Shown here one piece after another: positions 5,091 through 10,163 of a stretch of 10,163 nt of DNA. The notes beneath the pieces were generated by a model, which worked only from the letters and a program-made list of their open reading frames with translations, did no database searches and had not been told where the DNA came from. The DNA is taken from the NCBI GenBank assembly GCA_937132175.1, contig CAKZNU010000086.1, positions 1-10,163 on the forward strand, in the 5' to 3' direction. A program made the translations under genes and the position numbers. The stretch's first letter is position 1; every line of letters starts with the position of its first letter. The DNA is from an uncultured euryarchaeote (lineage in GTDB: Archaea > Nanohalarchaeota > Nanosalinia > Nanosalinales > Nanosalinaceae).

Positions 5091-5930
5091 ATGCGTGAAG
5101 TTGAGAATGGAAAGGTTAAGTTTGAACAGGATGTAGCAAGATCCCCTCTAAGTAAAGCTTTACAGCTGCTGGAAGGCGCAGTAACCTCAGACCCGGACCT
5201 GAAGAAAGCAAGGGAGGAACTCAGCGAATACAGTGACAGTTACAACGATATTAGAAGAGCGACTCCGGAAGACGCCGGGCACAACGGAGATGTTTTTCCC
5301 AAGGAAAACAAACTGCGAGACATAGTTGTAGACCTAGACAAGCCTGTCGATCAGTCAGTAATGATGTACGCAGCGGTAGAGGCAGGACACACACCGGTTT
5401 TGGATCCTGATCCGAACGGTGAAACAGGAACAGTATTCATAAACGGCTGGAGAATAGATGAGGGTGATGATTTAGTGAGTTTAGCCGGCCGCCACAAGAA
5501 CAGGGATGAGCTCCATGAGTCTCCGTTTCTAATGAGAGGTGGGACTGACGGAGATAACGGTTATAACGCAGTTTCTGAGAGGACAGAAGTGATGAAGAAG
5601 TACTTCGAGGCAGAGAATGAGTTCCAGGACGGTCAAATACCTCTGCCAGAAGTAATGGAGGTAAGTCTTCCATACAAACCTGAAAAACTGGACGTACCAA
5701 CATATGACGCCCAGAACCCTAAAGACGCCGAAATCGAACTAAGTCATCTGGACTGTCAAGTACCTCTAACCGAAGATTCAACCGACTATCCGGTTCCGAC
5801 CTCGACGGTTAGAGGCAACCCACGGAGGGAAGACACCGACTACAGGGCAGTAATCAGAAACAAGGAGGATTTCGCGAAGGTATCAAGATGCCTAGAGGAG
5901 GAACATCCAGGAAAGATGGCTTCCCCATAA
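5091..5930 (+). CDS. Acidic protein of unknown function, paralogue 3 of 3
   Basis: This 279-residue acidic soluble protein has the same order of blocks as paralogue 2. It starts MREVENGKVK, then has SYNDIRRATPEDAG (50-63), RDIVVDLDKPVDQSVMMYAA (76-95), DPDPNGETGTVFINGWRI (105-122), TEVMKKYFEAENEF (165-178), PLPEVMEVSLPYKPEKLDVP (184-203) and a C-terminal RAVIRNKED...LEEEHPG (252-274). It lacks most of the Ser/Glu-rich insert of paralogue 2 but has its own linker after the core module (about 133-163). Three blocks are identical to paralogue 2 at DNA level. The ends and linkers vary while the core is fixed, as expected for a conserved fold with changing partners, or for local gene conversion. 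The start is set by the TATA box at -30. Function is not recognised. Confidence 0.8.
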   Translation: MREVENGKVKFEQDVARSPLSKALQLLEGAVTSDPDLKKAREELSEYSDSYNDIRRATPEDAGHNGDVFPKENKLRDIVVDLDKPVDQSVMMYAAVEAGHTPVLDPDPNGETGTVFINGWRIDEGDDLVSLAGRHKNRDELHESPFLMRGGTDGDNGYNAVSERTEVMKKYFEAENEFQDGQIPLPEVMEVSLPYKPEKLDVPTYDAQNPKDAEIELSHLDCQVPLTEDSTDYPVPTSTVRGNPRREDTDYRAVIRNKEDFAKVSRCLEEEHPGKMASP

Positions 5931-6097
5931 CCCCAAGAGACCACTTGTCACTCTATAACAGTGAATAAAAAACTTGGCCGGGAGTGTGGGAATACGATTG
6001 TGAAGTTAGCGATGGCTTTCATCAGCTTCATCCTATCGTCAGTGGACTACAGTCCCACAGTTAGATGAATTAAGATCCGAAGGGAAAGAAAGAGAAT
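5931..6097. other. Convergent intergenic region with several inverted repeats
   Basis: This space lies between the 3' ends of paralogue 3 and the leftward winged-helix gene. It contains TGTGGGA (5985-5991) pairing with TCCCACA (6053-6059), an inner CGATGG...CCTATCG pairing, a tight GGACT-AC-AGTCC palindrome (6044-6055), and a TCACT/AGTGA arm pair around 5948-5964. Six A's at 5967-5972 read as a T-run on the minus strand and could end transcription of the winged-helix gene. The nested pairs within 5985-6059 could form a small structured RNA with TATA-like ATAAAAAAC upstream. A short open frame also crosses the area, so the meaning is unclear. Confidence 0.35.
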
Positions 6098-6694
6098 CTA
6101 CCTCTTCCAGACCGGTTTTTCTTCCTCTTCGCTTGCCTGTGCAGTATCAGGATGCGGTAGAGAGTCTCCTACCTCCCTGACAAACTCCTGTACCTTCCTG
6201 CCCTTTTCCGTCTTCTCATCTATAACCTCTTGTTCTGATTCACTCTGTTCCCTGGTATGGAAGAGGGAAAGCTTTTCCCCCTGAACCATGTACCTATCCA
6301 GGTTTGTCTCGTCTATAACAGGATACAGGTCCGAAGCCGTATCCCCTTCCTCAAACGAGGCCAGAAAACCCGTCCATTCAGCCGTTTTTCTGGTGAAGGA
6401 CTCTATTACATCGTCAAACCCTTTGATCTCCTCTCTGTAACTCCTTACTGTATCATAGAATTCCTCAAGGCGTCCTGTAGGTTCATAGACGCTTCTCTTC
6501 GGATTCTGTAGGTAGGGCCTCCGTTCCACAAACCCCAGATCCTCGTAATGCCTCCTTAGATTACCCCACTGTGTCTCATCCTTGGAACTCAACTTCCCGC
6601 CGTCTAAGACTTCTTCAATCATCTCGAGGGAGTCTTTCCAGCTGAGAATGGAGATGTATTCATCGGCAGTCTCAACATTTTCATACCTCTCCAT
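6098..6694 (-). CDS. Tandem winged-helix-like regulator, copy A
   Basis: This 198-residue acidic protein is a diverged paralogue of the gene just upstream (copy B). Shared points include the start (YENVETADEYIS versus YEKIELADDYLS), YEDLGFVERRPYLQNPK versus GLVETSPVLTNPK, FYDTVRSYREEIKGFDDV (79-96), TEKGRKVQEFVREVGD (about 161-176) and a C-terminal PVWKR versus PAWEL. Two winged-helix-like segments are suggested. The first (about 20-85) has helix, helix, GFVE, then a wing. The second (about 105-175) has LDRYMVQGEKLSLF, then a wing ending TEKGR. This fits a DNA-binding regulator, but the family is not recognised and the DNA target is unknown. The ATG at 6694 has TATTAAGT at -30 to -23, so it is transcribed separately from copy B. 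Confidence 0.75.
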   Translation of the reverse strand: MERYENVETADEYISILSWKDSLEMIEEVLDGGKLSSKDETQWGNLRRHYEDLGFVERRPYLQNPKRSVYEPTGRLEEFYDTVRSYREEIKGFDDVIESFTRKTAEWTGFLASFEEGDTASDLYPVIDETNLDRYMVQGEKLSLFHTREQSESEQEVIDEKTEKGRKVQEFVREVGDSLPHPDTAQASEEEEKPVWKR

Positions 6695-6716
6695 TATCGC
6701 CAGAGTACTCCAGAAA

Positions 6717-6724
6717 ACTTAATA
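6717..6724 (-). promoter_or_regulatory. TATA box for winged-helix copy A
   Basis: On the minus strand TATTAAGT occupies 6724-6717, exactly -30 to -23 from the ATG at 6694, pointing to a leaderless transcript. Confidence 0.55.
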
Positions 6725-6742
6725 CGCTGATGCCGGCAAACA

Positions 6743-6782
6743 AAAGCAGCCGATGGAAGAGTCGAACTACGGATCTCGGGCG
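6743..6782 (-). other. tRNA 3'-end-like fragment (possible attachment-site remnant)
   Basis: Read on the minus strand, this stretch resembles the 3' part of a tRNA. CGCCCG resembles a 3' anticodon stem, AGATC a variable loop, and CGTAG-TTCGACT-CTTCC a T-arm. ATCGGCT-G resembles the acceptor 3' strand, and T-rich CTTTTG follows. GAGATC-x-GTAGTTC is close to the variable-loop/T-arm junction of archaeal initiator tRNAs as I remember them. The T-stem has two mismatches (T-T, C-C) and no 5' half or AGCCGAT acceptor strand precedes it, so it is not a working tRNA. tRNA 3' ends are common integration sites, so a leftover att copy is possible; chance resemblance cannot be excluded. Confidence 0.3.
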
Positions 6783-6802
6783 TTTTTAGGGTTCCACCGG
6801 GC

Positions 6803-7396
6803 CTAAAGCTCCCATGCTGGAGAGTCCTGCTCATCCAGTTCATCGTAAACTGTCTCACCGATCTCTTCAATGAACTCCTGGACGGCTCTGCCCTTTTCCG
6901 TAACGTTGGATATAGACCATTTGCCGCCTGATTTTTCTGATTCTAACAGACCAAGCTCATCCGCTTCATCGATGTAGTCTCGCCTGGTACTAGGATTCAC
7001 ATCATCAACTATATCCATAACAATATCATCTTCCTCAGCCTCGGAGAGAAACTCTGTCCAGTCTACAGATTTTCGGGGTCTAAAACAGTCCAGAACATCT
7101 TCAAACCCATCGATTTCTGGCCTGTATTCCCGAACTACCTCATAGATTTCCTCTCCCAGCGAGCTTAGAGAGTGCTTTTTCTTCTTAGGGTTAGTTAGCA
7201 CGGGCGACGTTTCAACAAGCCCCTCAGGCTCCACCTTCCTCATGCGATCTACGTAAGTAGAACCGAACGAATTATAAACCTCATCATCACTGGTAATATG
7301 GCCTTTTTTGTACATCGAGTCCATTAACTCCGGGAACCCGTTTCTAGATAGCTCACTCAGATAATCATCAGCTAGCTCAATTTTCTCGTAATCCAT
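6803..7396 (-). CDS. Tandem winged-helix-like regulator, copy B
   Basis: This 197-residue acidic protein starts MDYEKIELADDYLSEL. The first winged-helix-like part (about 25-90) has HITSDDEVY, VDRMRKVEPEGLVE, a Lys-rich wing (NPKKKKHSL) and LGEEIYEVVREYR. A linker with EIDGFEDVLDCF follows. The second part (about 110-180) has FLSEAEEDDIVMDIVDD, a recognition-like helix RRDYIDEADELGLLE, a wing with KWSIS, and TEKGRAVQEFIEEIG. This layout is that of archaeal wHTH regulators with two DNA-binding domains, though no named family is recognised. An in-frame ATG at 7402 is possible, but the TATA box (TAAAAAAG, 7426-7419) lies at -30 to -23 only from the ATG at 7396. It is divergent from the GT-C gene, sharing a promoter region of about 100 bases, so it could regulate it. 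Confidence 0.75.
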   Translation of the reverse strand: MDYEKIELADDYLSELSRNGFPELMDSMYKKGHITSDDEVYNSFGSTYVDRMRKVEPEGLVETSPVLTNPKKKKHSLSSLGEEIYEVVREYRPEIDGFEDVLDCFRPRKSVDWTEFLSEAEEDDIVMDIVDDVNPSTRRDYIDEADELGLLESEKSGGKWSISNVTEKGRAVQEFIEEIGETVYDELDEQDSPAWEL

Positions 7397-7418
7397 GTTC
7401 ATTCAGTAGTAGCAAACT

Positions 7419-7426
7419 CTTTTTTA
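7419..7426 (-). promoter_or_regulatory. TATA box for winged-helix copy B
   Basis: On the minus strand TAAAAAAG occupies 7426-7419, -30 to -23 from the ATG at 7396. It decides between two candidate ATG codons (7402 and 7396). Confidence 0.5.
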
Positions 7427-7469
7427 TGTTCCGATACCTGAAGAGTCTTATCACGCCCGCAGTAACTAA

Positions 7470-7477
7470 TTTATAAC
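7470..7477 (+). promoter_or_regulatory. TATA box for the GT-C glycosyltransferase gene
   Basis: TTTATAAC lies at -29 to -22 from the ATG at 7499. It lies about 44 bases from the opposing promoter of winged-helix copy B, forming a compact divergent promoter pair. Confidence 0.6.
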
Positions 7478-7498
7478 CTGGCTAGAAAAAATTTCTTT

Positions 7499-9217
7499 AT
7501 GGGGAGCAGTCTGGGAGATGTAATGAACTGGATCAGGGACCACCGGTACTTTGTGGGTGCGTCTGCCGGAGTCCTGACCCTTTACACTGTTTTACAGATC
7601 TTTCTGTTGCAGACAGGGATGCACGGCTATGACTCGTTCAGGGATCTCATAGTTGCAAAGGAGATTGCACAGAGAGGAACCTTTTCCTACTTCGGACAGG
7701 CTTACTCGGTGAATCCGCCGCTCAGTTACCTGATGAGGGCGGCTGTAATTAAGATCGCAGGCTTCAGTCTCGTGGCACAGAAAGCCCTCGGAATCCTCAT
7801 GTTTTTCCTCGGCCAGGTACTGGTGTATGCGACATCCAGAAACTTCTGGAGCAAGAAAAGATCGCTCTATGTGTTCCTGGTCAGCTCTCTTTCCTGGAGC
7901 TTCGTAATGGCTACAAGAATAAGGTCCTTCGCGTACATGATGCTTTTCAGCGGCCTGATATTTTACACATACACACGTTATCTGGAAGACTGTACTCGGA
8001 GAAACGCGGCTCTGGTAGGAGTTTCACTGGGACTTGGAATGCTGGCAAAATCCTCGTTCGCGTTTCTTGTCATCCTTCTGAGCCTTCATCACTTCCTGAG
8101 ATGGCTGAAAGACGGTACCAACGAAGACATTATACAGTACGGGATATTCGGGTCAGTCGCGTCCCTGCTGTACATACCTTACCTGGCATACCAGGCGGTA
8201 AACGGACTTCAGATGCCATGGACAGCACAGCAGATGACGGTAACCGGGGAGGCAGCATGGCTGGAAGGATTTACGCCCGAGTCCCACCTCTTCCTCTACA
8301 GAAGGCTGGTGGAGATGTACCCTGTAATGACTACAGTGACACTGGCAGGCCTCATACTCTTCAGGAACAAGATAAGGCAGAAACTCTACGGACCGCTCGG
8401 ATTCATGGCACTGGTAGCGGGCCTGGGACCTCTCCTCGGGAGACTGGTTCTCGCAAAGGTACACGTCTACGTGATGTTTTTCATCTTCATACCGCTTCCA
8501 TTCCTCACGGTATGGACAGTAAAGACCTGGCTGGAGGAAAAAGAACCCTCTCTGTCTCTGCCGGGCAAGCTGGAGGACCTCACCTCAGGACAGATAATAA
8601 CAGCCGTTCTGGTTCTGGCTGCCGGTATACACGGCACGGCAAAGATACAGGAAAACACAGGCCCCATCGGGAGCCATATCTCTCCTTCAGCAGAAAGCTT
8701 CATAGAAGATCTGGGACCGCAGGATACCGTAATGTCGGAGGACTCGTACGTGAGACTACACGCACTCTCAGATGCATACATCGAAAACGCAGACAGCCCC
8801 TCAAGAGGATTACTTCTGAGGTACGGAGCCGATCACTACATCTCAAAGAATCCAAGAAACAGAACATACCTGGAGAAATACGGAGAGATACAGCTATCCG
8901 GAAAAACCAGGTACATCTATAACTTCAGCTACCAGAATCTTCAGGGCATAGACGTAAAGACAACACAGACCGTAAATAACGAAGGGGACCCTGTGAGCTA
9001 CGTGATCTGTCAGGTCGCAGGAGAAGGCTGGAGAAACACACATGTCTCCGGAAGAGATGGAGAACTCACATACACGACACCTGAAGGATACAGAGGCCCG
9101 GAACAAGCCAGGTGCCGTGCTCTCGGCTACCAGGACTACAGAGGAAGAACACAGCCATACATAGACCTCGGTCCTGAAAAACCTCTGAACCACGGCTACG
9201 ATAACTCAAGATACTGA
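7499..9217 (+). CDS. GT-C superfamily membrane glycosyltransferase (PMT/ArnT-like)
   Basis: This 572-residue polytopic membrane protein looks like a GT-C enzyme, which transfers sugar from a polyprenyl-phosphate donor on the outer face of the membrane. After a first helix (about 18-37), the loop carries YDSFRDLIVAKEIAQRG (44-60) with D45 or D49 as candidate catalytic acid. VNPPLSYLM (71-79) follows, the xxPP pattern of the ArnT/PMT type. GLGMLAKSSFAFL (178-190) matches the usual G-x-x-x-x-x-K membrane motif. About 9-11 helices are visible up to about residue 379. Residues 380-572 are soluble, presumably external, with two Cys (C504, C539) and many aromatic residues. This tail is unusual and may bind acceptor. 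The start is set by a TATA box at -29. The GT2 gene downstream could supply its lipid-linked sugar. The sugar and acceptor are unknown. Confidence 0.85.
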   Translation: MGSSLGDVMNWIRDHRYFVGASAGVLTLYTVLQIFLLQTGMHGYDSFRDLIVAKEIAQRGTFSYFGQAYSVNPPLSYLMRAAVIKIAGFSLVAQKALGILMFFLGQVLVYATSRNFWSKKRSLYVFLVSSLSWSFVMATRIRSFAYMMLFSGLIFYTYTRYLEDCTRRNAALVGVSLGLGMLAKSSFAFLVILLSLHHFLRWLKDGTNEDIIQYGIFGSVASLLYIPYLAYQAVNGLQMPWTAQQMTVTGEAAWLEGFTPESHLFLYRRLVEMYPVMTTVTLAGLILFRNKIRQKLYGPLGFMALVAGLGPLLGRLVLAKVHVYVMFFIFIPLPFLTVWTVKTWLEEKEPSLSLPGKLEDLTSGQIITAVLVLAAGIHGTAKIQENTGPIGSHISPSAESFIEDLGPQDTVMSEDSYVRLHALSDAYIENADSPSRGLLLRYGADHYISKNPRNRTYLEKYGEIQLSGKTRYIYNFSYQNLQGIDVKTTQTVNNEGDPVSYVICQVAGEGWRNTHVSGRDGELTYTTPEGYRGPEQARCRALGYQDYRGRTQPYIDLGPEKPLNHGYDNSRY

Positions 9218-9218
9218 G

Positions 9219-9344
9219 TTACATGTACCCAGGATCCTTCAGCTTCTCCTTGACCTCTTCCTCCTGATCCTCACTGTAATCCTCATTCCCGGAACTTCTC
9301 GCAGAGGCCTCCTTGAACTCGAGATCTTTCTCTGGAAAAGTCAT
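9219..9344 (-). CDS. Small acidic protein of 41 residues
   Basis: This short frame starts MTFPEKDLEFKEASARSSGN and ends KEKLKDPGYM. It is very acidic and hydrophilic, probably disordered with a short C-terminal helix. Its composition matches the coding genes here rather than a shadow frame. The longer open frame (to 9473) overlaps the GT2 start and has a Ser/Thr-rich, neutral extension unlike the rest, so the ATG at 9344 is preferred. TAAAAC on the minus strand lies at -32 to -27 from it. Its stop faces the GT-C stop with one base between, and its promoter is divergent from the GT2 promoter. Function is not recognised. Confidence 0.5.
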   Translation of the reverse strand: MTFPEKDLEFKEASARSSGNEDYSEDQEEEVKEKLKDPGYM

Positions 9345-9370
9345 TCGGCCGGTTGTAAACCGAGTTTCAG

Positions 9371-9376
9371 GTTTTA
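9371..9376 (-). promoter_or_regulatory. TATA-like box for the 41-residue protein
   Basis: On the minus strand TAAAAC occupies 9376-9371, -32 to -27 from the ATG at 9344. It is slightly farther than at the other genes. Confidence 0.35.
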
Positions 9377-9420
9377 GATAGCTGTGTGGAGAGGAGGAAG
9401 CTGAAGACGTAATCAAAAGA

Positions 9421-9428
9421 TTATAAGA
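9421..9428 (+). promoter_or_regulatory. TATA box for the GT2 gene
   Basis: TTATAAGA lies exactly at -30 to -23 from the ATG at 9451. It excludes the upstream in-frame GTG at 9433 as the start. Confidence 0.6.
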
Positions 9429-9450
9429 AAAGGTGATTAATTCGTTGACG

Positions 9451-10152
9451 ATGCGAGAAGATGATGTGAGCATGGTTCTGCCTTGTTACAACGAGGAGAA
9501 TACTCTAGAGGGAACCGTCACCAAGGCCAAGAACGAACTGGAGAAACACAGCAAGGACTTCGAGATAATAATAGTTGAAGACGGGTGCACAGACTCGACA
9601 CCGGAGATAGCCTCCAACCTGACAAGTGAACTGGAATGTATGAAGCATCTGCATTTCGAGGAACGGCTTGGAAAAGGCAAGGCAGTCGAAAAAGGATTCG
9701 AATCCGCGGAGAAATCAAAGCTATTCTTCATGGATACCGACCTAGCTACAGACCTAAATCACATCAGCAAACTGATCGAAGAGCTTGATGAAAATGACCT
9801 CGTAATAGGGTCAAGATACATAGATGGCTCTGAGGCAGAAAGAGGCCTGATCAGAGACCTACTTAGCAAGGGGTATAACTCTCTTGCACGCTTATCGTTC
9901 GGAACAGGGATTAGCGACCACCAATGCGGCTTCAAAGGCATCAACAGAGACGCCTACAATGACATAAAAGACAGTATCAACAGCGACCACTGGTTCTGGG
10001 ATACCGAACTGCTTGTCCAAGCAGAAGAAAACAACTACAGTACGAAAGAAATCCCGGTTGAGTGGGAGGAGAAGGAAGGCAGCGAAGTATCAGTAAAAAA
10101 TAGCATAGTATACTTCTCAAAGAAGATTCTGGGAGAGAAAATAGGGCAATGA
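9451..10152 (+). CDS. GT2 glycosyltransferase, dolichyl-phosphate sugar synthase-like
   Basis: This 233-residue cytoplasmic GT-A-fold enzyme transfers a nucleotide-activated sugar, most likely to a polyprenyl (dolichyl) phosphate at the membrane. It shows SMVLPCYNEENTLEGTV (7-23), IIIVEDGCTDSTPEIA (39-54), the GKGKAVEKGF motif (74-83), and the metal-binding MDTDLATD (94-101, DxD at 95-97). It also shows VIGSRY (118-123), the acceptor-side SDHQCGFKGI (155-164) and WFWDTELL (181-188). This is the full motif set of DPM1/AglJ-type enzymes. There is no C-terminal membrane anchor, so it would be a peripheral protein. The ATG at 9451 is supported by the TATA box at -30. Its stop overlaps the next start as ATGA, implying translational coupling. 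With the GT-C gene upstream it forms a plausible glycan donor and transfer pair. The sugar is not determined. Confidence 0.9.
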   Translation: MREDDVSMVLPCYNEENTLEGTVTKAKNELEKHSKDFEIIIVEDGCTDSTPEIASNLTSELECMKHLHFEERLGKGKAVEKGFESAEKSKLFFMDTDLATDLNHISKLIEELDENDLVIGSRYIDGSEAERGLIRDLLSKGYNSLARLSFGTGISDHQCGFKGINRDAYNDIKDSINSDHWFWDTELLVQAEENNYSTKEIPVEWEEKEGSEVSVKNSIVYFSKKILGEKIGQ

Positions 10153-10163
10153 AACAAGCAATC
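10149..10163 (+). CDS. Start of the next gene, coupled to GT2 (runs off right edge)
   Basis: ATG at 10149 overlaps the GT2 stop in an ATGA arrangement and opens a frame MKQAI to the window end. The overlap implies co-translation with GT2 and a related job, but five codons give no family. Confidence 0.5.

Noticed and set aside
4905..6097. CRISPR-like or tRNA gene in the gaps around paralogue 3
   Set aside because: No regularly spaced repeats are present, and TTCAACC at 5019-5025 lacks a paired T-stem and acceptor arm.
8101..8922. 273-codon open frame inside the GT-C gene
   Set aside because: It is a +1-type shadow of a strong membrane protein gene. The translation is rich in Arg, His and Gly, unlike the acidic proteins here, and has no recognisable domain or TATA box at the usual spacing.

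Overview
The window most likely comes from a salt-in halophilic archaeon, and the best guess is a nanohaloarchaeon (DPANN). The predicted proteins are strongly acidic (D/E-rich, few Lys). Almost every gene starts directly behind an archaeal TATA box, with the box beginning about 30 nt before the ATG, which indicates leaderless mRNAs. Base composition is intermediate, and Arg and Ile are often AGA/AGG and ATA, unlike GC-rich Halobacteria, which favour CGN. The phylum is an inference, not a demonstration.

Layout, left to right. Positions 1-2018 are read leftward: a partial acidic gene, a beta-rich lectin-like protein with three N-terminal virus-fibre-like repeats, and a two-gene operon of a ribbon-helix-helix (RHH) regulator followed by a small alkaline-phosphatase-superfamily phosphodiesterase. 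A palindrome lies directly over the RHH TATA box. Positions 2132-5930 are read rightward: three paralogues of an unrecognised acidic protein family, with an HExxH...E zinc metalloprotease gene between the first and second copy. Each gene has its own promoter. Copies 2 and 3 share blocks of perfectly identical DNA inside diverged sequence. Positions 6098-7402 are read leftward: two tandem, diverged paralogues that look like double winged-helix regulators. A tRNA 3'-end-like fragment lies between them. Positions 7470-10163 read mostly rightward: a GT-C membrane glycosyltransferase, a 41-residue acidic protein on the opposite strand, a GT2 dolichyl-phosphate-sugar-synthase-like enzyme, and the first five codons of a gene overlapping it by ATGA.

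The right end makes sense as a cell-surface glycosylation segment: the GT2 would charge a polyprenyl carrier on the cytoplasmic face, and the GT-C enzyme would transfer the sugar on the outer face. The middle is accessory DNA of unknown function. Its most interesting part is the paralogue/metalloprotease cluster at 2162-5930, which matches no system I can name. The left end mixes a probable surface or virus-derived binding protein with an autoregulated-looking RHH/phosphodiesterase operon. No IS element, CRISPR array or complete RNA gene is visible, and no gene-free stretch exceeds 190 bases.
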